Positions 53,170-63,462 of a stretch of 64,000 nt of DNA are shown piece after piece. A program made the position numbers and the translations under genes. Positions within the stretch are counted from its first letter, which is position 1. Each line of letters begins with the position of its first letter. The DNA lies in assembly GCA_963802215.1 (NCBI GenBank), contig CAWDHQ010000001.1, forward strand, positions 1,054,001-1,118,000. Reading direction: 5' to 3'. The stretch is from SHZI01 sp963802215 (GTDB lineage: Bacteria > Pseudomonadota > Gammaproteobacteria > Steroidobacterales > GCA-2729495). The notes beneath the pieces were generated by a model. The model was not told the origin of the DNA. It searched no databases and was given only the letters and a program-made list of their open reading frames with translations.

Positions 53170-54651
53170 ATGAGACTCGTGAAGCGCGTTCTGGTGGGAA
53201 TCGCCGTCCTGGCTGTCGTGATGGCCGGCGCCGGCTACGGCACCTACCGCTACATGAACCGCACGCCGCCGCAGCTGGCGGAGCCCAACTACTACCGCTA
53301 CTACCAGCAGCAGGACGGCGTGCCCGAGGGCCGGGTCGGCATCTTCGTCTCCCACCTGGTCATGCCGGAGGACTACCGGCAGGAAGACTTCTACCTGCTG
53401 GCGCTCAAGGCGAAGCAGTACGTTCCCTGGCCGTTCAACCGCGCGTTCGATGCCGACCGGGGCGTGCTGCTGCTGGACCCGCAGCGGCCCTACGAGTTCG
53501 AGGAGTTCCTGCCCACGCGCCTCGTGGACGCCGACGGCCGCGACCGGGACCGGGACGGCATTCCTTACGTGGACAAGCTGCACGCCGGCGAGGTCCGGTG
53601 GGTGCCGCCCAGCCCGACCCTGCACCTGGATCACGGCTACTTCCTGCTGACCGGCCACACGGGCGGCTTGCCCACCGTGTCCGCCAAGCTGGCCACGAAG
53701 GCGCGGACCTATTACCACGGCATCGGCATCAAGGGGCACAAGATGCCCCACGAGGCCGGCATGCGCGCGATCGTCGAGGGCGCCATGGAACAGATCCAGG
53801 CCCAGTACGGCCCCCTGCCCTGGCGCTGGGCGACGGCGGACAACTTCGGGCTGGCCCGTCAGGCGATGTTCGACCTGCTGGACGAGGGCGTGGACACGGT
53901 GATCCTGGCGGCGCCCGCGCCGATCTACTCCCACCACGAGGAATTCAACGGCAGCGTCAAGCACGCGATGCATTACATCCACGAGTGGCAGGAGGCCCAC
54001 GGCCACCAGCCCGTCAAGGTGATCATCCAGCCGCAGATCGGCGACTTTCCCGTCATCCGCCAGACCTGGGTGGCGATGTTGCGGGACCGCCTCGACACCC
54101 TGCCGAAGGACGCCACCGTCAAGGTGGTCATGTCCATCCACGGCATGGCCTGGGACCGGACGCCGAACGAGGCGTGGATCGAGCTGGCACCGGCCTACCG
54201 GGACACGACCCTGGCGGATCTCAGGGCGCTGCTGGAGAGCTACCCCTTCCCGCGCAAGGCGATCGTGCTGGCCCAGGACCATTTCGCCGATCCGATCAAC
54301 AATCCCCGGGGCAAGTACCTGTCCACCAACAAGGCCTTCCTGGACGGCATCCGCGACGACTTCGACTACGTCATCAACCTGCCCATCGAGTTCTTCGCGG
54401 AGAACACCGACACGCTGTTTTCCCACGCCATGTTCAACTTCGAGAACATCCCGGGCTTCGACCGCTACGCGCAGGTGGACTACCCGGACTGGACCGTGCC
54501 CTACACCCGGGAGTACGTCGTGGACGGCACCCACCTGATCTACAACGGCGTGCCCGTGGGGCGGTACAACCAGCCGATCATTGCGGCGTTCACCGAGGCG
54601 CTGGGCAGCGTGCTGGCGCGGGGGGAGTCGCGGCAGGCAAGGCTCGATTAA
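53170..54651 (+). CDS. Membrane-anchored ferrochelatase-like protein of unknown function
   Basis: The protein has 493 residues and one N-terminal signal-anchor helix (residues 7-27: VLVGIAVLAVVMAGAGYGTY), so the body should face the periplasm. A calcium-loop-like DADGRDRDRDGIPY lies near residue 120. The last 250 residues follow the ferrochelatase pattern. VILAAPAPIYSHHEEFNGS recalls LPLYPQYS..TTGS, MSIHGMAW recalls the active-site SYHG, and PIEFFAENTDTLF recalls the PxxFxSDxxETL helix, with D414 where HemH has glutamate. H324 is kept. It may be a divergent chelatase or a non-enzymatic relative. ATG 53170 is used. Confidence 0.5.
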   Translation: MRLVKRVLVGIAVLAVVMAGAGYGTYRYMNRTPPQLAEPNYYRYYQQQDGVPEGRVGIFVSHLVMPEDYRQEDFYLLALKAKQYVPWPFNRAFDADRGVLLLDPQRPYEFEEFLPTRLVDADGRDRDRDGIPYVDKLHAGEVRWVPPSPTLHLDHGYFLLTGHTGGLPTVSAKLATKARTYYHGIGIKGHKMPHEAGMRAIVEGAMEQIQAQYGPLPWRWATADNFGLARQAMFDLLDEGVDTVILAAPAPIYSHHEEFNGSVKHAMHYIHEWQEAHGHQPVKVIIQPQIGDFPVIRQTWVAMLRDRLDTLPKDATVKVVMSIHGMAWDRTPNEAWIELAPAYRDTTLADLRALLESYPFPRKAIVLAQDHFADPINNPRGKYLSTNKAFLDGIRDDFDYVINLPIEFFAENTDTLFSHAMFNFENIPGFDRYAQVDYPDWTVPYTREYVVDGTHLIYNGVPVGRYNQPIIAAFTEALGSVLARGESRQARLD

Positions 54652-54664
54652 AGCGAGGTACAGC

Positions 54665-55102
54665 ATGGCCACCTATACCGACAGCGACCTTCGACTCTGG
54701 AGCCAGGTGACGCAGTGGGCCATCCTCGGCGCCAACGTCCGGCGACGCCGGGCGGTCCGCTACGCCGGACTGGAGTTCGCCGCCGCCCTGGTGATCGGGC
54801 TTCTCCTGGGCCAGTGGTTGTTCATGGCCTTCGACTTCTACACGCCGGGTCATGGCATGGCGCTGGGCGCGCTGCTGGGGGCCATTACCGGGGCGGTCAT
54901 CGCGGCGACCGAATTTCGCGCCAGGGACCCGTCGGCCTACGAGTACTCGCGCCTGGCTTCGGCCATGGAGCGACTGGCGGAGCTTCGGGAGGAGGCGGGA
55001 TCCTTGCGACCGGAAGCCGGTCCGGAGACACCACAGACCCACCCCGGGGATGGCGGGACAAGTGGCGGAGGGGGAGGGATTCGAACCCCCGTAAGGCGTT
55101 AG
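54665..55102 (+). CDS. Small two-helix membrane protein, unknown
   Basis: This 145-residue protein has two predicted helices (AGLEFAAALVIGLLLGQWLFMAF and ALGALLGAITGAVIAATEF) and a basic loop (NVRRRRAVRY). The C-terminal end GGGGGIRTPVRR is encoded antisense to the tRNA-Ser gene, a well-known sign that the frame simply runs into the tRNA. Residues up to about 132 may be the true protein, with the tRNA supplying its stop. It is 13 bases after the chelatase-like gene with GAGG before the ATG. No family is recognised. Confidence 0.6.
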   Translation: MATYTDSDLRLWSQVTQWAILGANVRRRRAVRYAGLEFAAALVIGLLLGQWLFMAFDFYTPGHGMALGALLGAITGAVIAATEFRARDPSAYEYSRLASAMERLAELREEAGSLRPEAGPETPQTHPGDGGTSGGGGGIRTPVRR

Positions 55103-55152
55103 CCTTCCACTGATTTCGAGTCAGGGCCGTTCAGCCACTCCGGCACCCCTCC
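55063..55152 (-). tRNA. tRNA-Ser (anticodon CGA)
   Basis: On the minus strand a 90-base class II tRNA is present with encoded CCA. The acceptor arms GGAGGGG (5') and CCCCTCC pair, followed by a G discriminator and CCA. The T loop is TTCGAAT, the long variable arm is present, and the anticodon CGA is at 55116-55118 in the loop CTCGAAA. It reads the serine codon UCG, which suits a high-GC genome. Confidence 0.95.
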
Positions 55153-55165
55153 GTCGCGGGGCATT

Positions 55166-55471
55166 CTATAGAGAGTCCTTCAGCAGGGCGAGAAACTCGG
55201 CCGGGCGCGTGAGCACGCTCTGCTCCGTCGCCTCCCCCGTCGCCGAACAGCCGCTCACCACCCCGCCCGTCTGGTCCGGGGCCTCGGACTGCTTCTCCAG
55301 GCGGTAGAAGCGGAACCAGGCGTCCAGGGTGAGCCCGCCCCCCGACCGGGCCATGTAATCCCGGTAGGCCCGGTACCGGCCGGAAACCATTTCCACCTCG
55401 GCAGGGTCTATTCCCAGGGTCCGGGCGCGGCTGCGCCAGGCCGTGGCGGGGGCTGGATCGGGTGCGTTCAT
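55166..55471 (-). CDS. Hypothetical protein, 101 residues
   Basis: A small soluble protein starts at ATG 55471. The middle RARTLGIDPAEVEMVSGRYRAYRDYMARSGGGLTLDAWFRFYRLEKQ is helical and contains several aromatic residues. No family is recognised. It lies 13 bases downstream of the tRNA-Ser gene end in the same direction. The stretch 55472-55680 upstream holds no other gene that I can support. Confidence 0.55.
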   Translation of the reverse strand: MNAPDPAPATAWRSRARTLGIDPAEVEMVSGRYRAYRDYMARSGGGLTLDAWFRFYRLEKQSEAPDQTGGVVSGCSATGEATEQSVLTRPAEFLALLKDSL

Positions 55472-55680
55472 GGGCCGCTACGATAGCCCACCGGCTGCCC
55501 GCACCGCGACATGACAATAACCGGAAGACCATTCTGCAAGCCCTTGTTTTTCATGACTTCGTACATAAGACGAAGGCCCGGAAGCTAGACCCGGCCCGTG
55601 GAGGCCCCCGAAACGGGCGTGTTACGGTGCACGCCGTCGAAGGGCCATGAGGTCGGGCAACAGCCCAAAACCACAGACCT

Positions 55681-57180
55681 ATGAGACACGTGCTCATCAT
55701 CCTGCTGTCCACCCTGCTGGCCACCTCTCTGGCCACCTGCGGGGTCCAGCCCACCCTCCTGGAGGAAGTCCGGGAGCTGGGTGAGTTGCGGGTCGTCACC
55801 CGCAACAGCCCCATTACCTATTTCATTGGCCAGGCCGGCCCCGAGGGACCGGACTACGACCTGGTCCGGGGCTTCGCCGACCATCTGGGCGTGAAGCTCG
55901 TGCTGGTCGAGGCGGACCGCTTCGGCGACCTGCTCTCGGAAGTCGAGTCGGGCCGGGCCCACCTGGCCGCCGCCGGCCTCACCGTCACGGCCGAGCGCGC
56001 GCGGCGCGTGGACTTCGGCCCTCCCTACCAGCAGGTCAGCCAGAGCCTCGTCCATCATCGCGGGCGCAAGGCGCCCCGCTCCGCCGCCGACCTGGTGGGG
56101 AAGCGCATCGAGGTGGTCGCGAACTCCAGTTACGTGGAGACGCTGACGGCCGCCCGGGGCAAGGTCCCCGATCTCGCGTGGACGGAGGACCCGACGGCCG
56201 ACGCCGGCGAGCTGCTGGACCGGGTCGCCCGGGGCGAGGCCGACTACACGCTCGTCGATTCGAACCTCTTCGCCATCTACCAGCGCTATCACCCCGAGCT
56301 CCGCGTCGCGTTCAACATGACCGAGGGCGACGCGCTGGCGTGGGCCTTCCAGCGCCGCGGCGATCGCAGCCTGATCGACGAGGCCGCGGCCTACCTCGCC
56401 GGCATCCGCGCCTCGGGCCAGCTGGCCCAGGTGATGGACCGCTACTACGGGCACAAGGCCACCTTCGATTACGCCGGCACCCGCAAGTTCATGCGTGATT
56501 ACGAGCAGCTGCTGCCCCGCTACCGGAAGCAGTTCGAGGCGGCCGCCGAGCGCGCGGGCATCGACTGGCGGCTGATCGCTGCCGTCGGCTACCAGGAGAG
56601 TCACTGGAACCCGGACGCCATCTCGCCGAAGGGCGCCCAGGGCATCATGATGCTCACGCCCGAGACCGCCCAGCTCATGGGCATCGAGAATCCCATGGAC
56701 GCGGGCCAGAGCATCGTCGGCGGGTCGAAGTACCTGTGGCGCATGAAGCGCCGGATCGCGAAGCTCTCGCCGGACATTCCCGACCAGGACCTCACCTGGA
56801 TGGCGCTGGCCGCCTACAACATGGGCTTCGGCCACCTGCTCGACGCGCGGCAGGTCACGAAGGAGAACGGCGGCAACCCGGACCGGTGGGTGGACGTGAA
56901 GGACGCGCTGCCGCTGCTGATGGAGCGGCGCTGGTACACCCAGGCGCGCTGGGGCTACGCCCGGGGCCGCGAGACCCGCGCCTACGTGCGCAACATCCGC
57001 AATTACTACGACATCCTCGTCTGGCTCGAAGACGGCCCCGAGGACTACCGGGAGCCGGGCCAGCCCGGGCAGCCGCCAGTGACGGCGGAGAACGACGCTA
57101 CCAGCCCCGACGGCCGGACCGCCTGTAGGAGCGGCTTCAGCCGCGACCCGGACTCCGGCCGGTGTCGGGGTCGCGGCTGA
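55681..57180 (+). CDS. mltF: Membrane-bound lytic murein transglycosylase F
   Basis: This 499-residue peptidoglycan lytic transglycosylase starts with a lipoprotein-like signal (LIILLSTLLATSLATCG). An SBP-bac-3 regulatory domain follows (residues 35-265). The GEWL catalytic domain (285-430) has the glutamate in AAVGYQESHWNPDAISPKGAQGIMMLTPETA and AYNMGFGHLLDARQV. The last 15-20 residues (TACRSGFSRDPDSGRCRGRG) are translated from a REP element, whose right arm supplies the TGA, so the native C-terminus is probably near DGP-EDY. Confidence 0.93.
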   Translation: MRHVLIILLSTLLATSLATCGVQPTLLEEVRELGELRVVTRNSPITYFIGQAGPEGPDYDLVRGFADHLGVKLVLVEADRFGDLLSEVESGRAHLAAAGLTVTAERARRVDFGPPYQQVSQSLVHHRGRKAPRSAADLVGKRIEVVANSSYVETLTAARGKVPDLAWTEDPTADAGELLDRVARGEADYTLVDSNLFAIYQRYHPELRVAFNMTEGDALAWAFQRRGDRSLIDEAAAYLAGIRASGQLAQVMDRYYGHKATFDYAGTRKFMRDYEQLLPRYRKQFEAAAERAGIDWRLIAAVGYQESHWNPDAISPKGAQGIMMLTPETAQLMGIENPMDAGQSIVGGSKYLWRMKRRIAKLSPDIPDQDLTWMALAAYNMGFGHLLDARQVTKENGGNPDRWVDVKDALPLLMERRWYTQARWGYARGRETRAYVRNIRNYYDILVWLEDGPEDYREPGQPGQPPVTAENDATSPDGRTACRSGFSRDPDSGRCRGRG

Positions 57181-57188
57181 AGCCGCTC

Positions 57189-57192
<4 letters not shown>
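57125..57192. repeat. REP/BIME-like inverted repeat, first copy
   Basis: Two 25-base arms (57125-57149 and 57168-57192) are exact reverse complements. Each starts or ends with GTAGGAGCGG and contains the smaller palindrome GCGGCT-TC-AGCCGC. This is the extragenic palindrome type seen in many gammaproteobacteria. The stop codons of mltF (TGA at 57178-57180) and of the convergent carboxylase gene (TAG at 57189-57191) lie within the right arm. It may also act as a bidirectional terminator. Confidence 0.88.
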
Positions 57193-58901
<1,709 letters not shown>

Positions 58902-58940
58902 CTGCTCCGGGTCTTAGCTATGGGCCGTAGCTCTGGGCCG

Positions 58941-60521
58941 TCACATGCGGAAGACGCCGAAGGCGGTGTCCTCCGGCGGCGCGTTCAGCGCGGCGGAGAT
59001 GCCGAGCCCCAGCACCCGCCGCGTGTCGCGGGGGTCGATGATCCCGTCGTCCCACAGCCGGGCCGTCGCGTAGTAGGGATTCCCCTGGGCTTCGTACTGC
59101 TTCCGGATCTGCGCCTTGAAGGCTTCCTCGTCGCGGGTGCCATCACCCCGCACCTGGGCCAGCACCGTGGCGGCCTGCTCGCCGCCCATCACCGAGATGC
59201 GCGCGTTGGGCCACATCCACAGGAAGCGCGGGCCGAAGGCGCGGCCGCACATGCCGTAGTTGCCGGCCCCGAAACTGCCGCCGATGATCACCGTGAACTT
59301 CGGCACGCGGGCATTGGCGACGGCCATCACCAGCTTGGCTCCGTCCCTGGCGATGCCGCCCGCCTCGTACTTCCGGCCCACCATGAAGCCCGTGATGTTC
59401 TGCAGGAAGACCAGGGGCACGCGGCGCTGGCAGCACAGCTCGATGAAGTGCGCCGCCTTGAGTGACGATTCGGAGAACAGGATGCCGTTGTTCGCCACGA
59501 TGCCGACCGGAAAGCCCTGGAGGTGCGCGAAGCCGCAGACCAGCGTGGTGCCGTACAGCTGCTTGAACTCGCTGAACTCGCTGCCGTCCACGAGCCGCGC
59601 GATGACCTCCCGCACGTCGTAGGGCTTCCGCGCGTCGGCGGGGATGAGGCCCAGCAGGTCGTCCGCCGAGTGCAGCGGTTCGGCGGAGGGGCGGGACACC
59701 AGCCAGGGAGCCTTGGCCCGGTTCAGGTGGCCAACGCACTGGCGGGCCAGGGCCAGCGCGTGCCGGTCGTCCAGGGCGTAGTGGTCCGTCACGCCGGAGG
59801 TGCGGCAGTGCAGGTCGGCGCCGCCCAGGTCCTCGGCGCTCACCACCTCGCCGGTGGCCGCCTTCACGAGGGGCGGGCCGCCCAGGAAGATGGTGCCCTG
59901 GTTGCGCACGATGATGCTCTCGTCCGCCATGGCGGGAACGTAGGCGCCACCGGCCGTGCAGGAGCCCATCACCACCGCGATCTGCGGGATGCCGGCGGCG
60001 GACAGGTTGGCCTGGTTGTAGAAGATGCGGCCGAAGTGGTCCCGGTCGGGGAAGACCTCGTCCTGGAGCGGCAGGTAGGCGCCGCCGGAATCCACGAGAT
60101 AGACGCAGGGCAGACGGTTCTCCCGGGCGATTTCCTGGGCCCGCAGGTGCTTCCTCACCGTGACCGGGTAGTAGGTCCCGCCCTTCACGGTCGCGTCGTT
60201 GGCGACGACGACGCACTCCTGGCCCGCGATGCGACCGATCCCCGTCACGATGCCCGCGCTCGCCACCTCGTCGTCGTAGAGCCCGCTCGCTGCCAGCGGG
60301 GACAGCTCGAGGAACGGCGAGCCCAGGTCGAGCAGCTCGCGGATCCGGTCCCGGACCAGCAGCTTGCCCCGTGCCACGTGCTTCGCCCGGGACTGTTCGC
60401 CGCCGCCCTGGGCCACCGCCGCCACCCGGGCCCTGAGCTCAACGATCAGCACCTCGTTGGCGGCTCGGTTCCGGGCGAACTCCGCCGACTGGACGTCCAG
60501 CACGGAGTCGAGGACGCTCAC
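58941..60521 (-). CDS. liuB: Acyl-CoA carboxylase carboxyltransferase (3-methylcrotonyl-CoA carboxylase beta) subunit
   Basis: This 526-residue carboxyltransferase has duplicated crotonase folds. The N-half has HVARGKLLVRDRIRELLD, LVDSGGAYLPLQDEVFPDRDHFGRIFYNQA and IAVVMGSCTAGGAYVPAM; the C-half has GIVANNGILFSESSLKAAHFIELC and GGSFGAGNYGMCGRAF. LPLQDEVFPD fits 3-methylcrotonyl-CoA carboxylases. It pairs with the liuD gene 39 bases downstream. GTG 60521 is chosen from the GTGA overlap with the citE-like stop. Confidence 0.9.
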   Translation of the reverse strand: MSVLDSVLDVQSAEFARNRAANEVLIVELRARVAAVAQGGGEQSRAKHVARGKLLVRDRIRELLDLGSPFLELSPLAASGLYDDEVASAGIVTGIGRIAGQECVVVANDATVKGGTYYPVTVRKHLRAQEIARENRLPCVYLVDSGGAYLPLQDEVFPDRDHFGRIFYNQANLSAAGIPQIAVVMGSCTAGGAYVPAMADESIIVRNQGTIFLGGPPLVKAATGEVVSAEDLGGADLHCRTSGVTDHYALDDRHALALARQCVGHLNRAKAPWLVSRPSAEPLHSADDLLGLIPADARKPYDVREVIARLVDGSEFSEFKQLYGTTLVCGFAHLQGFPVGIVANNGILFSESSLKAAHFIELCCQRRVPLVFLQNITGFMVGRKYEAGGIARDGAKLVMAVANARVPKFTVIIGGSFGAGNYGMCGRAFGPRFLWMWPNARISVMGGEQAATVLAQVRGDGTRDEEAFKAQIRKQYEAQGNPYYATARLWDDGIIDPRDTRRVLGLGISAALNAPPEDTAFGVFRM

Positions 60522-61396
60522 CGCGCGCGCTCCAGCAGCCGCGCGGCCTGCCGCCGGTGGGGCTGGTCCAGCATCCGGCCGTCCAGCTGGACGGCGCCGG
60601 CCTCCGGGTTCCCGGCGAAGGCCGCCAGCACCCGGCGGGCGCGCTCGACCTGCTCCGCCGTCGGGGTGAAGGCCGCGTTGATGACCGGGACCTGGGCCGG
60701 GTGGATGGCGAGCATGCCGCTGAAGCCGTCCTCGGCCGCGCGGGACGCGAACCGTGCAAGACCGGCCTCGTCGCGGAAGTCGGGCCAGAGCGTTTCGATG
60801 GCCGCCCGGCCCGAGGACGCAGCGGCGATCTGGCACAGGCTGCGGACCAGCTGGTAGGTGAAGCGGAGCTCGCCGTCCGCCCCGCGATTGGCGGCCGCGC
60901 CCAGGTCGGCAGACAGGTCCTCGGCGCCCCAGGCCAGGGCCAGCAGCCGCTCCGGCGGGCGCACGTAGCCGGAGAGCGTGGCGACGGCCAGCGCCGACTC
61001 CGTTGCGATCGCCACGATGGGCGTCGCGGTTCGCCCGGGAATGCCTGCCTCGAATACGCCGAGGGCGCGGTCGAGTTCCCTGACGTCGGCAATCGAATCG
61101 GGCTTCGGCAGCACGATGCCGGCGGGCGCCGCGGGCAGCACGGCGCTCAGGTCCTCCTGCATCAGGCCCGAGGACAGCGGGTTCACCCGCACCCACAGTT
61201 CAGGGCCGGCGCTCCCCGCGCCCGTCCGCAGGAACGCCGCCGCCATCTGCCGGGCCAGCGCCTTCCGGCCGGGCACCACGGCGTCCTCCAGGTCCAGGAT
61301 GACCGCGTCCGCCCCCGAGCCGGGGGCCCGGGCCAGCTTCCGTTCGCTGTCGGCGGGGACGAACAGCCAGCTCCGCGGCAGGGCACGACCGCTCAT
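60518..61396 (-). CDS. CitE-type CoA ester lyase (HpcH/HpaI aldolase family)
   Basis: This 292-residue protein has the CitE barrel: RSWLFVPADSERKLARAPGSGADAVILDLEDAV, with the Mg2+ glutamate/aspartate in DLEDAV. LWVRVNPLSSG, GIVLPKPDS and FSGMLAIHPAQVPVIN follow. Relatives cleave citramalyl-CoA, malyl-CoA or similar 3-hydroxyacyl-CoAs to acetyl-CoA plus an oxoacid. In this operon it takes the place of HMG-CoA lyase (LiuE). Start and stop overlap both neighbours by 4 bases (ATGA). Confidence 0.88.
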   Translation of the reverse strand: MSGRALPRSWLFVPADSERKLARAPGSGADAVILDLEDAVVPGRKALARQMAAAFLRTGAGSAGPELWVRVNPLSSGLMQEDLSAVLPAAPAGIVLPKPDSIADVRELDRALGVFEAGIPGRTATPIVAIATESALAVATLSGYVRPPERLLALAWGAEDLSADLGAAANRGADGELRFTYQLVRSLCQIAAASSGRAAIETLWPDFRDEAGLARFASRAAEDGFSGMLAIHPAQVPVINAAFTPTAEQVERARRVLAAFAGNPEAGAVQLDGRMLDQPHRRQAARLLERAR

Positions 61397-61848
61397 GGGA
61401 CCGGCCGCTTCAGCAGGAGCGCGTGGCGCTTGCAGCTGGCGACCTCCTCGCCACGCTGGTTGAAGGCCCGGTGGATGAACGTGACGATGCCGGCGTTCGG
61501 CCGGGACGCGCTCGGCCGCAGCGCCGCCACCTCGGTCTCGATCCGCAGGGTGTCGCCGACGAACACGGGCCTGGTGAAACGGACCTCGTCCATCCCCAGG
61601 TTCGCCACCGTCGTGCGATGCGTGGTGTCGTGGACGGATACGCCGATCATCAGGCTCAGGGTGAAGCAGCTGTTCACCAGCACCTGGCCGAATTCCGTGG
61701 ACCTGCAGTACTCCGCATCCAGGTGCAGCGGGGCCGGGTTGTGGGTGAGCGCCGAGATCAACAGGTTGTCCGTCTCGGTCACGGTCCGGTGGAGGTCGTG
61801 GCGGAAGGTCCTGCCCAGGCTGAGATCGTCGAAGTAGCAGCCGGCCAT
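61393..61848 (-). CDS. MaoC-family hydratase (itaconyl/mesaconyl-CoA hydratase-like)
   Basis: The 151-residue hot-dog protein has the hydratase segment DNLLISALTHNPAPLHLDAEYCRSTEFGQVLVNSCFTLSLMIG. HNP..LHLD supplies the usual Asp/Asn-His pair. Relatives hydrate enoyl-CoAs such as itaconyl-CoA or mesaconyl-CoA. Beside a CitE-type lyase it resembles the itaconate pair Ich-Ccl. In this operon it sits where the enoyl-CoA hydratase LiuC is expected. It is 16 bases after liuA. Confidence 0.85.
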   Translation of the reverse strand: MAGCYFDDLSLGRTFRHDLHRTVTETDNLLISALTHNPAPLHLDAEYCRSTEFGQVLVNSCFTLSLMIGVSVHDTTHRTTVANLGMDEVRFTRPVFVGDTLRIETEVAALRPSASRPNAGIVTFIHRAFNQRGEEVASCKRHALLLKRPVP

Positions 61849-61864
61849 CGTGGTGCTCCCCGTG

Positions 61865-63037
61865 TCAGGCGGTGGCGTTGAACAGCTCGCGGCCGATCAG
61901 CATGCGGCGGATCTCCGACGTGCCGGCGCCGATCTCGTAGAGCTTCGCGTCACGCAGCAGGCGGCCCGCCGGGTACTCGTTGATGTAGCCGTTGCCGCCG
62001 AGGATCTGGATGGCGTCCAGCGCCATCTGCGTGGCCCGCTCCGCCGTGTACAGGATGGCGCCGGCCGCGTCCCGGCGGGTGGTGCGGCCCGCATCCGCGG
62101 CCCGGGCCACGGCGTACACGTAGGCCTTGCAGGCGTGAAGCGTCGTGTACATGTCGGCCAGCTTGCCCTGGATCAGCTGGAACTCGCCGATGGACTGGCC
62201 GAACTGCCGGCGCTGGTGCACGTAGGGCAGCACGGTGTCCAGGCAGGCCTGCATGATGCCGAGGGGGCCGGCGCTCAGGACGATGCGCTCGTAGTCGAGG
62301 CCGCTCATCAGCACGCGCACGCCCTCGTTGCGGGTGCCGAGGACATTGGCGGCCGGCACGTGGCAGTCCCGGAACACCAGCTCGCAGGTGTTCGAGCCGC
62401 GCATCCCCAGCTTGTCCAGCTTCTGGGCGGTGGAGAAGCCGGGAAAGCCCTTCTCCACGAGGAAAGCGGTGATGCCCTTCGCGCCGGCGTCGGGCTCCGT
62501 GCGCGCGTAGACGATCAGCACGTCCGCGTCCGGGCCGTTGGTGATCCACATCTTCGAGCCGTTGAGCACGTAGCCGTCGCCCCGCGCCTCCGCGCGGAGC
62601 CGCATGCTGACGACGTCGGAGCCCGAGCCGGCCTCGCTCATCGCCAGTGCGCCCACGTGCTCGCCGCTCACCAGCTTCGGCAGGTGGCGGCGCTTCTGCT
62701 CCGCGGTGCCGTTCCGCTGCAGCTGGCTGACGCACAGGTTGGAGTGCGCGCCGTAGCTCAGGCCCACCGACGCCGAGGCGCGGCTGATCTCCTCCATGGC
62801 CAGCACGTGCTCCAGGTAGCCGAGGCCCGCGCCGCCGTAGCCGTGCTCGACGGTGATGCCGAGCAGGCCGACGGCGCCCATGCGGGGCCAGAGCTCGTTG
62901 GGAAACTGGTTCGACGCGTCGATCTCCGCGGCGCGCGGCGCGATCTCGCTGGCGGCGAAGGCCCGCACCGTGTCCCGGAGCAGGCAGGCATCCCCGGAAA
63001 ATCCGAAGTCCAGGAAATCCGGCGCCAGGCTGCTCAC
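61865..63037 (-). CDS. liuA: Isovaleryl-CoA dehydrogenase
   Basis: This 390-residue FAD enzyme oxidises isovaleryl-CoA to 3-methylcrotonyl-CoA in leucine breakdown. The catalytic glutamate lies in GLDYERIVLSAGPLGIMQACLD, the position that distinguishes isovaleryl-CoA dehydrogenases. Family motifs SEAGSGSDVVSMR, GSKMWITNGPDADVL and QILGGNGYINEYPAGRLLRDAKLYEIGAGTSEIRRMLIGRE are complete. The start is GTG 63037, overlapping the liuR stop (GTGA). Confidence 0.95.
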   Translation of the reverse strand: MSSLAPDFLDFGFSGDACLLRDTVRAFAASEIAPRAAEIDASNQFPNELWPRMGAVGLLGITVEHGYGGAGLGYLEHVLAMEEISRASASVGLSYGAHSNLCVSQLQRNGTAEQKRRHLPKLVSGEHVGALAMSEAGSGSDVVSMRLRAEARGDGYVLNGSKMWITNGPDADVLIVYARTEPDAGAKGITAFLVEKGFPGFSTAQKLDKLGMRGSNTCELVFRDCHVPAANVLGTRNEGVRVLMSGLDYERIVLSAGPLGIMQACLDTVLPYVHQRRQFGQSIGEFQLIQGKLADMYTTLHACKAYVYAVARAADAGRTTRRDAAGAILYTAERATQMALDAIQILGGNGYINEYPAGRLLRDAKLYEIGAGTSEIRRMLIGRELFNATA

Positions 63038-63441
63038 CGGCCCGCCTTGCTGACGTTAACGTCACTCTTCATGAGCTCGGCGAAGCACTTCGCCTCCACC
63101 TCGCCCATGGTCACCAGCGTCGCCTCGATGTCCCGGAGCTTCTGCAGGAGTTCCGCCCGGTGCTCCCGGATCTTGTCGCACAGGCGCAGCAGCTGGCGCG
63201 CACCGCCGGCCTGCTTCGGGTCGTACATGTCGATGATCTCCCGGCACTCCTCCAGCGAGAAGCCGAGGCGCTGGCCCCGCAGGACCAGGCGCACGCGGGT
63301 CCGGTCCCGGTCGGAGTAGAGGCGGGTCTGGCCGCGCCGGGCCGGGGCGACCAGCCCCTTGTCCTCGTAGAAGCGCAGCGCGCGGGGCGTGACCCCGAAC
63401 TCCTGGGCGAGCTGCTGGATGGTGTAGCGCTGGTCGGGCAA
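63034..63441 (-). CDS. liuR: MerR-family regulator LiuR
   Basis: The 135-residue MerR-type repressor has the helix-turn-helix RYTIQQLAQEFGVTPRALRFYEDKGLVAPARRGQTRLYS. A dimer helix (residues 75-115) and a cysteine-containing tail (KCFAELMKSDVNVSKAGR) follow. It leads the liu operon and should respond to branched-chain acyl-CoA. The operator at 63463-63480 lies upstream, so longer frames that translate the operator (VDVYVN) are wrong. TTG 63441 (MPDQRYTIQQ) is chosen, although no clear ribosome site is seen. Confidence 0.9.
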   Translation of the reverse strand: MPDQRYTIQQLAQEFGVTPRALRFYEDKGLVAPARRGQTRLYSDRDRTRVRLVLRGQRLGFSLEECREIIDMYDPKQAGGARQLLRLCDKIREHRAELLQKLRDIEATLVTMGEVEAKCFAELMKSDVNVSKAGR

Positions 63442-63462
63442 GGGTGGATACCGGACGACCGG

